A DNA stretch of 64,000 nt from Tetracentron sinense (GCA_015143295.1 CM026562.1:11250041-11314040), one strand, 5' to 3'; positions 22,151 through 35,504 are shown, counted from the first letter of the stretch. Translations and numbers: made by a program. Notes: generated by a model from the letters alone, not told the origin.

Positions 22151-25100
22151 ATGACAGGCCTACACCCATTGACTGAAATTCTCGTGATGAAAAGTTAGTA
22201 GGAACTATATAGACTGGAAAAGAAAAATTAGAATAGTATTTGCTGCTGATAACCTCGACATATGTCTTACACCTAAACCCGAAATTCCTCTAGATGCTTC
22301 ACCGGCCCAAAAGGTTGAGTTAGAGCAATGGGAGAGGTCCAATCAGATGACCAAGTGTTACATTCTGGCTTCGATGTCTAACATCTTACAAAGCCAGCAT
22401 GAACATATGGATAAGGCTTCTAACATCTTACAAAACCAACATGAGATGTTTGGTGAGAAAAATAGATCAACTTGACAAGTAAAATTGAAATCCCTTGTTA
22501 ACACCAAGATGGCTGAGGGAACTCCAGTCAGGGAGCACATCATAAAGATGATGGGCTTATTGAATGAACTGGAAATTCTTGGTGGAGAGATGGATGTCAT
22601 CACTCAGGTTGACACTGTTCTGCAGTCACTCCCTTCGTCTTTCAATTCGTTCGTGTTAAATTATAACATGAACAAGAGTGAAATGTCACTAAGTGAGCTT
22701 ATGAACTCACTTGCGTCTATAGAAGATTTGATCAAAAAGTCAACAAAGAGTGAAATTTTAACTGTCGATAAACTTGATACCTCCCATCGATCTAAAAAGT
22801 TTAGAAAGAAGAATAAGGGTAAAGGTAAGTTTAAAGACAATAAAGGTAAGGCAAAAGTTGCCAAAGGTTCTTCAGGAAAAGCTGGCAAGGAAAACAAAGG
22901 CAATGGAAAGTGTTACCACTGTGTTAAAATAGGCCAATGGAAGAGGAATTGCAGGACTTACCTCGCAACTCTTAAGAAGGGTGGCGGAAGTACTCTAGGT
23001 ATGAGATGCTTTGAAGTACTTATTACTGTTGAGTCTAACTTTCTGGATGGTCCTCCTAACTTATGGTGCCTGGATTCTAGATCCACTGTACACGTATGCA
23101 ATTGTTAGCAGGGGTTCAAGAAAACCAGAAAGCCGACCAAACAGGAGCAGAAGCTTAAAGTTGGCTCTGGTGCAAATGTTGCAGTGAAGTCAATTGGCTT
23201 GTTTATTCTTTATTTACCTAATGGAAAGACATTAATTTTAGAAGACTGCTTTTATGTGCCTTCTGCACATCATGATTTGATTTCAGTATCTAGACTCTTA
23301 CATTGTGGATTCTCTATCGTTTTTAATTCAATTATTGAAATTAAGAAAGATGGAATGGTCTTGATTACTGGTAATCTCATTAATGGTCTTTATTTAATAT
23401 TCCTTTTGTTAAATAATGAATGTCTACAAAGTGACAATGTCTCATCATCTAGAATGTCTGGAATGAAGAGACATTGCACTGAGTCTACTTATCTTTGGCA
23501 TAAGAGACTTGGTCACATCAATCTTGATAGGATCAAGAGGTTGGTAACAAATGGTCCCTTTGATTTCCTCAAGGTAGAACCACTCCCTACTTGCGAGTCT
23601 TGTCTCGAAGGGAAGATGACCAAGATGCCTTACCTTAAAAAGGTAGGAAGAGCTAAAGAAAATTTAAGACTAATACATAGTGATGTATGTGGTCCATTTA
23701 ACATTGTTGCACGAGGTCAATACCAGTATTTTGTCATATTTACCGATGACTATTCCAGATATGGATATGTCTATTTGATGCAACAAAAATCTGACACCTT
23801 TGAAAAGTTCAAAGAATTCAAATTAGAAGTTGAGAATCAAACTGACAAATCCATAAAGACACTTCGATCAGATCGAGGTGGTGAATACCTCACCAATGAG
23901 TTTATAGATTACTTAAGGGATAATGGGATTATCTCGCAATGGACAAGTCCTACCTCTCCTCAAAAAAATGGAGTTTCTGAAAGAAGAAACCGGACCTTAT
24001 TAGATATGATTCGCTCTATGATGAGCCATGCCAATGTACCCTCATATCTTTGGGGATATGCTTTACAAACTGCCATTTATATTCTGAACCGGGTTCCATC
24101 TAAGTCTATTCTGGTTACACCCTATGAATTATGGACTGGGCGAAAACCTAGTTTACAACATCTAAGGGTATAGAGTTGTCCTGCGTATGTTCGCAAACTC
24201 AAACCCACTAAGTTGGAATGTAGGACAGAGAAATAGAATTTTGTAGGGTATCCAAAAGAAACTAAGGGTTTCTATTTCTACTCCAAGGCAGACCAAACAA
24301 TAGTTGTTAGACATCATGCCACTTTCTTGGAGGAAGAAATGGATCTCCTTAAGAAGGTTGAATTTCATGAGATGAAAGACAACACAACCAATGTCCAAAT
24401 TGAACCTAATCCTTCTATTAATAATTCTCCTAATTCTATTCCACTGAGAAAGTCTGAAAGAGTTTCTAGACCACCAGATAGACTTCAATATTACTATAAT
24501 GAGGTTTATCTAGTTACCCTTAATGATGAGGATACGGATCCTACTACTTATCATGAAGCTACATTAGATGTAGATGCATCTCAATGGAATAAAGCCATGA
24601 ATTCTAAAATAGATTCCATGTATGACAATGGCGTCAGGACTTTAGTAGATCCACCAGATGGTATAAGGTTAATTGGATGCAAATGGATTTACAAAAGGAA
24701 GAAGGGTGCTGATGTTAACGTGGAGACCTATAAAGCTAGACTTGTTGTAAAAGGTTATACTCAAATTTAAGGAGTTGATTATGAGGATACCTTTTCACCT
24801 ATAGCTATGCTCAAATCCATCAAGATATTTCTAGCTATAGTTGCACACCATGACTATGAGATATGGCAAATGAATGTCAAAGCTGCTTTCCTTAACGGAA
24901 TGTTAGATGTAGACATCTATATGAAGCAACCAGAGGGCTTCATTACTCCTAACCAAGAGAACATGGTATGCAAGCTCAACAAGTCGATATATGGTTTGAA
25001 ACAAGCTTCTAGAAGCTGGAACCAAAGATTTGATCTTTCAATCAAAGAATTTGAAAGCATCATGTATGTATAAGAAGGACAGTGGGAGAGCAGTAGTATA

Positions 25101-26090
25101 CCTAATTCTATATGTAGATGACATTCTACTCATTAGGAATGATGAAGGGATGTTATCATCAGTCAAGATATGACTTTCTCAGCATTTCTCAATGAAAGAC
25201 TTGGGAGAGGCATCCTATATTCTCGGAATAAAGATTTTGAGAGATAGAAAATGCCGAATATTGGGATTGAGCCAAACTTCCTACATAGACAAGATATTGT
25301 CTAGGTACAGTATGAGTGATTGTAAGACAACACTCATTCCTTTTAGACATAGTGTCACTTTGTCTAAAAAGATTGCCCCTACATCAGCTGATGAGATCGA
25401 GCAGATGAATAGGTGCCCTTATGCTTTGGCAGTTGGGAGCCTCATGTATGTCATGTTATGTACTAGACCGGATATCTGTCATGCAGTGGGAGTTGTTAGT
25501 CAATTCCAAAGCAATCTTGGTACTAATCACTGGACAACTGTGAAGCACATCATGAAGTACCTGAAAAGGACTAGGGATTATGTGCTTACTTTTCAATCAG
25601 AAGATTTAGTTGGACTGGGATATATTAATTTCGATTTCCAATCTAATCCGGACAATAGAGCTTCCACATCAAGGTATGTGTTCACACTGGGTGGTGCTGC
25701 TGTCAGTTGGTGCAACATAAAGTAGAAGAGTATTGCTGACTCCACCACAAAAGCAGAATATATTGCAGCTTTAGAAGCAGCAAAAGAAGCAGTTTGATTC
25801 AGAAAGTTTTTACAAGAGATAGGAAATGTTCCTTCGGCACTTAAACCTATCACTCTCTTCTGTGATAGTAATGGTGCAGTAGCCCACAGCAAAGAACTTA
25901 GGAGCCACAAAAAGATGAAACATGTGGAGCGGAAGTATCATCTCATTCGTGAGATCATTGATAGGCAAGATGTAGTTGTTACAAAGATTAGGTCTCAACT
26001 TAATGTTGTTGACCCGATGACCAAGGCTTTATCAGATAAAGTATTTGTAACACACTTAGATAGTATGTGATTGAAATCTATGGCACAGTG
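22151..26090 (+). pseudogene. Ty1/copia gag-pol polyprotein gene, inactivated
   Basis: Gag, protease, integrase, reverse transcriptase and RNase H follow in copia order. The Gag zinc knuckle (about 22910) reads CYHCVKIGQWKRNC, with Gln where the zinc-binding His belongs. The protease site (about 23070) is WCLDSRSTVH; the usual DSG is DSR. Integrase begins at 23490 with the HHCC finger (HKRLGH, CESC), then HSDVCGPF, FTDDYSRYG and KNGVSERRNR. Reverse transcriptase includes MNVKAAFLNG and LYVDDILL (about 25110). RNase H has FCDSNGA (about 25860). Stops occur near 22474, 23106, 24171, 24234, 24768 and 25071, and a frameshift separates 25073 from 25192. It lies directly after the LTR ending at 21904; no 5' LTR of its own is visible. 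Confidence 0.9.
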
Positions 26091-26097
26091 ACTTTCA

Positions 26098-26112
26098 GGG
26101 CAAGTGGGAGAT
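26098..26112 (+). other. Polypurine tract of the copia element
   Basis: GGGCAAGTGGGAGAT directly precedes TGTTAGAC, the start of the 3' LTR. Confidence 0.7.
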
Positions 26113-28337
26113 TGTTAGACATGATGCCCAGAAAAGTCATTTAGAGTATTAGACTCTCAATAATTTGATTAATAAAGACTTCTTAATCTATTGTATATTC
26201 ATTATGGGTAATTGACCATGATCATGAGATGATCTATACGATATGAGATATCGATAAAGGTCTATAGGATATATTGTAAGAAAGTTATGTGATTGAATTA
26301 TCATAGGCAGATATAACTTTCTGATTCCTTATACCTTATATAGTCACAGCTATGGGTGAAGCTGGGCACTTCACTTATATGGCTACCAGAATGCTAAGAT
26401 GTTCTCAATAGTTGAGATGTAGTTCTATCTTAAACTATTGTAGTGGAGACTACACATCAGCATATGGGTGTTTAAATGTACACTGACTGATTGTATTCAA
26501 TGAGAGACTTCTTGCATAAACATACTATCAGATAGTTGGTCTCTCATTCACATTGAACGGTTTCGATGAACCTTAGATCTGATGAGTTCATTTATGATTG
26601 AGCAGTGATCTGACTATTTTGATTCCACCAAAGTATTTTCTACCTTAGGGAATATGATACAGTGATAGTTGGATAGCCAGAAAGTTGTTCGAGTCATGAT
26701 GAATTTCAAACAAGAAATCCATACTCATTAATTTGAGAGATTATCCAAGTTCCGGGTAAGACAGTTGATTAAGTTCAAATCCTACGCAGGTGATTTTGAA
26801 ATCAAAATAAGTTTTGAAATATGCTTTTATTAAAAGATATTATACTTATCAAAGGATTTTTTCAAAATGTTTCATGAGAAATTGTTTCTCATGGCTTAAT
26901 CATAAGACTTGGAAACCCAGATGATGTGCAATGGGCTATGGGTTAGATAGTATGTCGATCTCAAAGCCCCATTAGGGATACTGTATTTAGAAGGATAAAT
27001 CGAATTCAAAAGTTCATGTGGCGGGATCCGTATTGGTTAATGTTCATACACTGGGATTCAATTGTAACATGGATATCTCACGTCACTTGCAATTCTGATG
27101 TAATTCCTGTTTAGGGTGAATGAGATAACATTGGGTAAGCTAGGGTAAGAATGTCCCAGAGCAATCTGTGCAGATGCTCACATAAGAAATACAAGTTCAA
27201 TAATTGATTAAATGTTAATCAATTATTTAAGTGATTAAAAGTTAATTATTTAATTAAATATATTAAAAGTTAATCTATGGTTTAAATTTATTGTTAATTT
27301 AAATCTAGGGATTGTTTTAATAATTATTTAATTAACCTAATTAAAGGGGGAAATGGGTTTGACCCATATCCAAAAACCCATTAATATGGACCTTTAATAT
27401 GGGCCCAAACCCATGGATTAAAACCTTAGGGTTGGGCACCACTTTGGAGCAATCCTAATTGGATTAGGATTAGTTTAATTGAATAATTGTTGAAATATAA
27501 TTCCTTTAACTATGTAATTTAAATTCAATGGTTGGATTGCATTGAGGATTAAGAAGTGTTGTAATTAGATTAGAACTTGGAGTTTTAACTCCGCAAAAGC
27601 TCACGCCCACAATAGCTCACCCCCCCCCCCCCCCCTGGTTTGATCTCCTAGTTTGACTAGGTTTCCTCCCATGTGTTGGATGTTGACTTATCCCTTTTAA
27701 TTAAGGAATCCTCTTCAAAAGGAACACTTTAATTAGTAGGATTACTATAACTAAAGTAGTTATAGATAAAATAGGAGTTTGATTAATTAATAGTAAGAGT
27801 TATTATTAATTAATAATTCCTACAAGATAAGTTGTCTTTGGATTAAGATTAGGATTAGATCCAATCTATAAATATACCAACACCCAAACCGTGTGGAGAG
27901 AATTCATAATTCTCCAGAAATTTTTCTCTCCCTCTCCTCTCTCTCTCCAAACCGTGAGCCCTAGGGGATACCCCTAGGGATTTTCGTGAGTTATAAGGGT
28001 GTTCCTTATTGGGTTTTTTCTACTTTAGGGTTTTGAACCTTAAGGTTGTTGGTGATAGAAGGTCTACACTACTACTCCATCTCTTTCATCTTGCTTCAAC
28101 AATTCCGAAGGAGATTCTAAAGCTTCGTGGGGATAGCGAAGAACAGGGATCGAGCTTCTAGTATTTTTTTGAGAAATCTCTACAAAGAGTTCTGATGGTT
28201 CGAGTGGATTAAGCTTCACCGATGAACATCATTCATCGAGGTGATATGACACTTTTAGATAATTATTTTATGCTTTCATGGTGTTAAGATCTAGGGGATC
28301 CAGTTTTTGCATAATTTGTTATCCGGATCCCCCTTCA
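26113..28337 (+). mobile_element. 3' LTR of the copia element, about 2.2 kb
   Basis: It starts TGTTAGACATGATGCCC right after the polypurine tract and probably ends at GATCCCCCTTCA. A run of 16 C lies at 27620-27635. Its layout matches two other LTRs of this class, at 41249-41837 (minus) and 56366-58493 (plus), which start TGTTGGAC(A/T)TATATGCC. The right border is a judgement from the CA end and the family pattern. The 5' LTR is missing. Confidence 0.6.
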
Positions 28338-30449
28338 AACCGAAGTTAAGGGTCAAACTAACCATAGTTAGGATTGTAACCACAGTTGAGGGTAACAAGG
28401 TTGGGCCCGATTGACCAAAATTGGGCCCGATAGGTCAAGGGTAAGCCCGGTAGGCTAAGAGATTAGGCTCGGTAGGCCAAACTGAGGTTTCACCGGAGTT
28501 AGGGTTGCTAACTAGGGTTAAAGTAGAAAATCAACCATGGTTAAGACTGTTAACCATGGCAAAAGAGTACAAAGCAGAAACATTTTGGTCTCAAGGCAAG
28601 TTTTGATATTTTTTAGCATTTTTCCAGATTTTTTAAGGGTTAAGGGGGTGTTAATCATGGTTAAAAGTTAATTGGGGTTGAGTTAACCTTAGTTAAAGGT
28701 CTAGACAAGTCAGGGTGGGCCTAGATAGCATGGCAGGGCCTAGAATGGCCTCCTACCTGGTCTGGGCCCCTATGCAAAGCCCAAAATACAGCAAATAGGG
28801 AATGGCGGTAAACTGTTTACCGCCATTCCCAGTGCTTTCCTGTACAAAGTTTTGCAAGCCTAGGGTTTTAGTTAGGGGTGAACCCAAGGGTCATAGAACC
28901 TTCTGGGTTGAAGAGGGGACTCCCCTGAGTGTCATGGGCCTTTGGTGGGCCTAGGGAGTAGTCTGAAGTGAGCTCCACAGTGGGCTGAAATCACTGTAAA
29001 TGCAATACCTTAATGGTGGTAATTATTCTACCGCCATTCTGGACAGTCTTCAGTTATGGGTGTATTAACCATGGTTAAGCAACAAAGGTTGACCTGGAAG
29101 GACCAGTGTAGATCAGTAAGGGCCTGAGGAGGTTAACCATGGCCCTAGAATAGACCAGGGCCCACTCAAAATGGTGCAACAGGTGCTCTTTTACAGAAGG
29201 CCCAGTGACGGTACTGAGTTTACCGTCATTCTTGGTTTTTTCAAAAATTATGTTTTGCTTCCTAGGGCTGAGCCAGGCTATCTCTAAGGGATCCCTCATG
29301 GCCTGAGAGTCCCCCAGAGAGGTAGGAAAGGTGCCATGCACAGGGTGGCCATGGCCACAGCTTCTAAAACCTCCAGGGGGCTCCCCCCACGCCTATGAAG
29401 AAGGCAGGGGGCCCCTACCTTGGTTAGATAGTGATGAACAAGCAAGAAATAAAATAGAGGACCTCTGGAATAGGACCAAGGGCCTTTACAATGCTTCAAA
29501 AAAATTAAAATAGGGGTAGGGAAGCCTACCGTATCTGCTCGATGCTCACAAGGGGAGAGGCAGCACACGGTGGTGATGGGCTGGTGCACAATGGTGGAGC
29601 ACAAGGGAGTAGCTTGGGTAGCTCCTGGGGGGTCTAAGGTGACCTCAGGGTGAAAGACAAAGGTCTGGGAGATGGGGATTCTGCTGGACGAAATCCCACA
29701 GGGATTCTCTACTAGAGCTTTTTTTGGAGTGAGTTGAACCAATGGAGTGGGGGTTTATATAGGGTAAGATGGACCTAGGGCATTCTAGGGATTCCTAAGA
29801 AGGTTGAGAACCCTAGGGGGTGGAGAGGAGTGCTGCAAGGGGGTATCAATAAGAAAATTTACAGAAACCCAGTAATGGCGGTAGAATAACTACCGTCATT
29901 CTCAGTTTTTTGCTAAACTAGGCCCAACCTTCTTTCACTTGGCCTGATTCACTGTAGAAATTTCATAAATTGGAAATGGCGGTAATCTTATTACCGTCAT
30001 TTTCAAAATTTTCAAAATTCTTCAAGTGTGCCCCACACCAATAGGTCTTAAAGCATGTGGGCCCATATTTGGGCCCACAAAATGGTTTGGCTCTGGATTT
30101 TAGGGTTCTTGGGCCCTAGGTTTATCCTAGGGTTTACCTAGGGTAAGGCCTAAGGTTAGACTAGGGTTCACCTAGGGTTTGACTAGAGTTTGACCTAGGA
30201 TTTGACCTAGGGTCTGACTAGGGTTTACCTAGGGTTAGGGTTTGTCCTAGGGTTAGTTCTAGTGTTTGACTAGGGTTTATCTAGGGTTTTATTAGGGTTT
30301 ACTTGGGTCAGAGTTTGTCTTAGGGTTAGGCCTAGAGTTTGACTAAGGTTTACCTAAGGTTTGACTAGGGTCTACCTGAGAGGGGGATTAACCATGGTTA
30401 ACATATTTAACCATGATTAAGGGGGTATAAAAAGTGGGAGCTTACACTG
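28338..30449 (-). mobile_element. Minus-strand LTR with repeated GGCGGTAA hairpins
   Basis: Read on the minus strand it starts TGTAAGCTCCCACTTTTTAT at 30449, matching a plus-strand relative at 51253 (TATAAGCACCCAATTTTTAT). A minus-strand TATA box, CTATATAAACCCCC, lies near 29750-29765. Five hairpins occur, at 28801-28827, 29012-29038, 29206-29228, 29874-29900 and 29974-30002. The first has perfect 12-base arms, AATGGCGGTAAA and TTTACCGCCATT. The two rightmost lie upstream of the TATA box. AACCATGGTTAA-type palindromes are also frequent. The left border near 28338 is uncertain and no coding region follows. Confidence 0.55.
30120..30375. repeat. Degenerate short tandem repeat (CCTAGGGTTTGA type)
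   Basis: About 15 imperfect units of 15-18 bases such as GACCTAGGGTTTGACTAGGG lie inside the U3 part of the minus-strand LTR. The complement occurs at 51330-51420 in the related LTR. Confidence 0.8.
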
Positions 30450-32049
30450 CTTTTAGGAGAAATCCCCGAAAAGATTCATGGAATCAACATTCAATTCAAG
30501 AGAATCTCCAAAGGCAAATTCAAAACTTGGCTGAAAAGTCTAGAAGTTTGAGCGAAGAAGTGATGAAAATAGCTCAACTGTCTAGTACTAGACTCAGTAT
30601 GGACACTTCCTATGCTTATCATGAGGAAGGCAACAGGATAGACCAAAATTTTAGGGCTCCCCAAAGGAGAAGAGAGAATGGGAAGAAGAAGAAGAAGGTC
30701 ACCTTCACATCTTCTCATGAAATGGATAAAGACCAAATGGTCAACGAAAAGCCGAAACCATCTACGTGAGAAATGATGACCTTAGAAGCATTACCTCTTG
30801 CACCTCCTTGAAATTCCAAAACCCCATTAGGTGTGAGGGAGAGTGATTATGTGTTGTCTGATAGACTAGGTTGTTATTCATGCCTATTATGTCCTAGTGC
30901 TATCTATGTGATGTATATTAGTAGGTTTTGCACTTTCTTATTTGTTTCACTCTTTGATTTTGTTTTTTGATTGATTAAAAGAAAAACTCCGAAAAGATTT
31001 TGTGGTTCTTTTAGATAGGTTGTTTTTTCTTCATACATTGAAAAATCCAAAAAAAAACATTGAAAAATCAAAAAATTCAAAAAGATGTTGTTTGGGCTTA
31101 CTCTCCTATCATATTGTGCATGTTTCAATTTCCTTGCATTCATAAATCTTATTTCATGTCAAGGTAAAAATATTGATTAGGATTGAGTTCATGAGGATAT
31201 TATACCTTACAAAGTCTTTTGGAAAATTGAAAAATAGACAAAGCCTCTAAATCACAGTTAGAGTAGGTTAAGCAATGTTGCAAAAGTGTCATGCACATGC
31301 ACTCTGACTTACTCTAGAAGAGGGTCTAAATTCCTAAGTAAAGGTAATGCTATTATTCATGATGATCTTTTTGGTTGACCAAATCTGGATTGACCATTAT
31401 GTTAAATATCCTATTTGCTTGTGCCCCTGCTTCAAGAAAAAAATTAAGACAATGGAAAGGGCTACCTCTGGGATAGTGTAAAAGTCACTATTGGATGCAA
31501 ATAGTATGTAATGGCTACCTATGCAAACAATAGTTATCTATTTGGGTTGCTAGTGGGAAAGCCCTTGCTGCCAATAGGTAGGGCTACCTACCCAATTAGT
31601 GTGAAAGCCACCATTGTATGTAAAAATATGAGAAAGCCAAGAAAAGATCTCCAAAATATGGCTATGTTTGTCATGAAAAGAAAAGAAAAGACACATCGCA
31701 TAAAAGATGAACAAGGGTGAAAATTAGCACATATTCTTCAAATGCTTAAATTCAGGATTTAACAGGTTTGACTTCTAGTGTATGAGTCACCTTGTGTCCC
31801 TGAAATGCAATAATGTCATAACCTTAACCATGGGTTGAAACCTCCAAAAGAGTCAAGTCAAAAACCTCACTACACACACTATGCTTCAAAGTGAAACTTT
31901 TCCCTAAATGTGTCTTGGTTGTTGTGTGTGTTTTTTTATCACCCATGTGACTAGTATAGGTGGACATATCCTCATTTAGCCAAAACTTAATGATATTATT
32001 ATCGAACCAATACCCATGGCCATCATATGGATGAGATCGCTACCATGAT
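30450..32049. other. Retrotransposon-like internal DNA, no recognised gene
   Basis: An open frame at 30434-30769 reads through charged, lysine-rich sequence (RRRENGKKKKKVTF) and one at 31511-31720 through a locally repeated GGCTACCTA... segment. Neither resembles a family I know. The stretch lies between two LTRs and is probably internal non-coding retroelement sequence. Confidence 0.4.
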
Positions 32050-32770
32050 CTGCGGCTCTTAGACTTCATGGCCTGATACTCAGTTGTTGCAGAGTAGGTT
32101 GACCCCCAATGGTAGGATTCTACATCTCTTGATGTGTTCTAAACTCCATCCTAGAGGTCATACCACTGACATCAGTTCTGATCGAGCTCGCTTTCTACAT
32201 GCCCTACTCACTGATGAGCCTATTGATCTCACTTCTCACATTATTGAGTTGATGATTCATGCGTTCCGCCTCAGTACTGGTACAATTGGCTTGCCATTTG
32301 GCATCTTGATATGAGGTATACTTGCCTCTCATGACATCCACCATTCAACCGATGACTTGGTTAGTACGTCTAAAGGTCCTCTCACAGCGAAGGCCTACAC
32401 CAGTAGTCTAGCACATGCTGCTGATCATTCTGCACCTATACCCAAGGAGGGCCTTGCTCAGCCTCCTCCTGCTCCGTCGACTACTATGGATATGTTGGCT
32501 GCCCAGATGGCCCAGCTTGTTGTGAGCCAGACTGTCTTTATTAATAAGACTTGCGCATCACAAGTTGCTTTTCACAACATGATGGAGACTCAGTTCTCTA
32601 ACTTTGCAGCTGAGACCAAAGGCCACTTCCGGTATCTCACCACTGTTGTGACAATATGAGAGCCGACATTACGTATCTTCGAGAGGAGTGGGCACTTTAG
32701 GATGATGTTGATGCCACTCAGAGCGATGGTGGAGATGGTGCTGATGCTGCTGCTGCTCCTTAGATTATTT
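32050..32770 (+). pseudogene. Second, diverged copy of the retrotransposon accessory ORF, broken
   Basis: The reading RGHTTDISSDRARFLHALLT, DEPIDLTSHIIELMIHAF and IGLPFGILI aligns in order with EYLTYFDVFLMWCILTTTPI, PIDLSYIIVHCMDDAF and GCLPFGQALTKIF of the ORF at 17743. A linker and a helical part follow (MDMLAAQMAQLVVSQTVF; HNMMETQFSNFAAETKGHF). Stops lie before 32084, at about 32312 and at about 32657. It precedes a CAAAAAGGGGGAGAAAT tract (33175) and the LTR at 33487, so its position in the element is like that of the first copy. Function unknown. Confidence 0.55.
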
Positions 32771-33474
32771 TCTATGGATGTTCTATTTTTTGATATTGTG
32801 GGATGTATATTGGTTTGGACCATGAGTACTATTTTGATGTGATCAGATACTTTGTGTTTGACTATGGATCACTTTTTGTTATTTCCTACTTTCCTATCAT
32901 GTTATATCACTATGTTTTATGGATATAGATTGTATGGATTTTGGTTTCCATGAATTAGTTGTGATGTTCAACTCTTTGTTGGCTTGTGATGCAGGACTAG
33001 TTCCTTTTGTTATTTTCTTTGGAAACTATGTCTTAATGCTATCTACTTTTGGTAATATTGTCATATCTTGTTTAATAGCATTTCTTGAATGGATGTACTT
33101 TTAAAATATTTTGAGTGATATTGCAATTGTTTCCTTGCTTATTGTTTCATTGTGCGATGCTTTGGCATTCGTGTCAAAAAGGGGGAGAAATATTGAAGTA
33201 CTCCATTGCTTAGTTTGTATATACATTGATTCTGTTCCACCTGATGTTTTTTCCACTTTATATTTCTCATGCTTCACTTGGTTGTGTGTTTTAGCATGTG
33301 CAGGTGTTCAGAATAGTTGATATAAAAAGATCAAGCGCTTTGAGTTAAAAAGGTTGTACTAATTTTGTATGTCAAAATTGTAATTCTGAGTCATGTAATT
33401 GATTAACTCTCCGTGTTTGGGATTTTGTATCGAGTCATGTACTTCAGTTGGTATTTTGTCACGGAATTGCCAAA
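32771..33474 (+). other. 3' untranslated part of the element, no gene
   Basis: T-rich non-coding sequence. A purine tract CAAAAAGGGGGAGAAAT at about 33175 resembles the polypurine tracts of copia elements. Small open frames here are hydrophobic by base composition. Confidence 0.5.
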
Positions 33475-33486
33475 TGGGGAGATTGT
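33475..33486 (+). other. Polypurine tract before the 3.4 kb LTR
   Basis: GCCAAATGGGGAGAT ends at the TG of TGTAAGGTCC. Confidence 0.6.
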
Positions 33487-34419
33487 AAGGTCCATATTTT
33501 GTATTGGCTTAATTCCGATGTCAAAATGGTGTCAATGTAAGTCTAGTGTCGTTGTTCCTCTGGTTGATGAAGATTGATGAAGATGAAGCTCCAAAGATTC
33601 AAGATAAGTACATTCCGGTTTCAAGCTTCGCTCACACTGTAGAACCCCGGAACCGAGTTCACTATGCTATGAATAGTGTTAGTGAATAGTGTCCTTATAT
33701 GGCGTGTGTAAAGGCCTAAGGCCTCTCATTTTGTTCTTGATATTATGATTAGTCAATTGAGGGTTTTAGGTACATGGTTTGAGTCTTAAAAAGAGAGTGT
33801 AAAGATACTCTAAGTGGGTAAAATCAAGGGTACAAATACCCTAAGTGTTTCAATGGGTTGTTGGTGAATAGTGCTAGTGCATGAGGAATAGAGAGGCCGG
33901 AGCCTCTCATGCGTGTCGGTGTAAATTTGATGATCATTGAGGTGGGTTAAAGACTTATGAAAAATGATTTATGAGTTGTGAGTAGGGTGTTGGACACAAG
34001 GGAAAAGAGTGAAAACACTCGAGGTGTTCTAGGTGTTTAAAAGGTATGTCTTGGCATTTGCTTCAACTTTAAAGGGCTCTAGTTTAGTCATCGTTGTTCA
34101 TAATCGAATGATTACTGAATTTTTGGAAATGTATTAGAACCCTCTTCAAGGTTCATGTTTATCATTTCCCAGATTTTGAGTCGGGGCCGAGTCAAAAGTG
34201 GGAATTCCAAAATCGGGTCGGCTGCAAATCTGGGCTGTCGCAACCCATTGCAGACTAGTCAGCTTTAGGGGCATTTTGGTCTATTAATAAAGAAGAATTA
34301 GAATTTCTTCAAAACACAAATATTGTTCCTCTTCGAAAGAAAAATCCAACGCAAGTTGAATCGTCAAAATCGGAGCTCCGAGTCAAAAGTTATGGCCAAA
34401 ATACTGAAGTGCGTTTTGC

Positions 34420-34530
34420 AGCACCGGTCAATACCGAGAGATCGGTCCACTACCGAGAGATCGGTCATAAGCACCGATCGATCGGTCCACTACCGATCGA
34501 TCGGTCATCTATCGGTCGTTTATCGGTCCT
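34420..34530 (+). promoter_or_regulatory. ATCGAT-centred palindrome cluster in the LTR
   Basis: ACCGATCGATCGGT (perfect 14-base palindrome) occurs once; ACCGATCGATCGGTC and ACCGAGAGATCGGTC variants bring the cluster to five or six sites within 110 bases. No clear TATA box follows; the closest candidate is TATTCATAAACAC near 34613. Confidence 0.75.
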
Positions 34531-35504
34531 ACGTGATTTTCAGAATTTTTTAAGGGGTTTTTTGGTCTTTTGGCCACTCCACCCTTATTTTTAAGGGTTG
34601 GCTCGAGCCAAGGGTATTCATAAACACCCTTAGCCATATTTTGAGAGAGAGAGAGAGAGAGGAGAGAAGGGGTTTTCACCCTAGGGTATCAACTTGAGAA
34701 AATCAAGGGGGTTTTGAAACCCACGACCATCCCAAAAGCTTGGATCTCTCAATTTGCGGCTCAAGCACGCGAGGAGCACGTTCTCCAAGCTCGGCAGCAT
34801 CTTCCATGGTATTTTTCAAGGGTTTTCCTCCCCTATTCAAGGTTAGTACACCCTTCCTAGTTAAGCTTAGTGATAACCTAGGTTTTCCTTTAAGCATGCT
34901 TGTGTGTGATCTTGTATATATTCCCTCTTCTTAATCATGTATAAAATGCCCTAAATGAACAAGATGAATTAAATGGTTGTGGATGTATGGGATGTGGATG
35001 GTAGAGATGCTTGGATGCCATGTAGAGGTGATGATTATTGTGTGATGAAAAGGGTGGAAGGGCAATGTATCCATAATGCACATACACTACATGTTTGATG
35101 AAATGCTTGATTTAAATATACAAGTTAAAGGTTAAAAGAATTATTGCATATCACATATTTGATGAAATGCATGAATGAGGACTAAATTAAGACAATGAAA
35201 ATATGATTTAGGGGTTTCTCCCCAATTGGGAAACTTGAATGAAATGTTATACATGTTCCTTGAAAACTCACATTCTTATTGGGATTATAGTAATACTATA
35301 TGATGTTTATCATTATATCACCATTATATCACCAATTGTTATGCATGCATGATTATGTCACTATGATTTCCACAACTTGCTACACACAAGCACAGATATG
35401 TGAATGAACTAAGGTTTTTAAATGAGCATTAAGAAGTGAAACGAGTACAGGTAAATGTAAGGAAAATAAGTAAGGCCTCACACGCATAAGTTTGATAAAT
35501 GAAA

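Noticed and set aside
29296..29742. 148-codon minus-strand frame just after the minus-strand TATA box
   Set aside because: It sits in the transcribed part of an LTR, has no recognisable domain and no matching frame in the related 51253 copy; kept only as LTR sequence.
30120..30375. Interstitial telomere (TTTAGGG) repeat
   Set aside because: The period is 15-18 bases (CCTAGGGTTTGA type), not 7; it is a degenerate LTR-internal repeat with a complement at 51330-51420.
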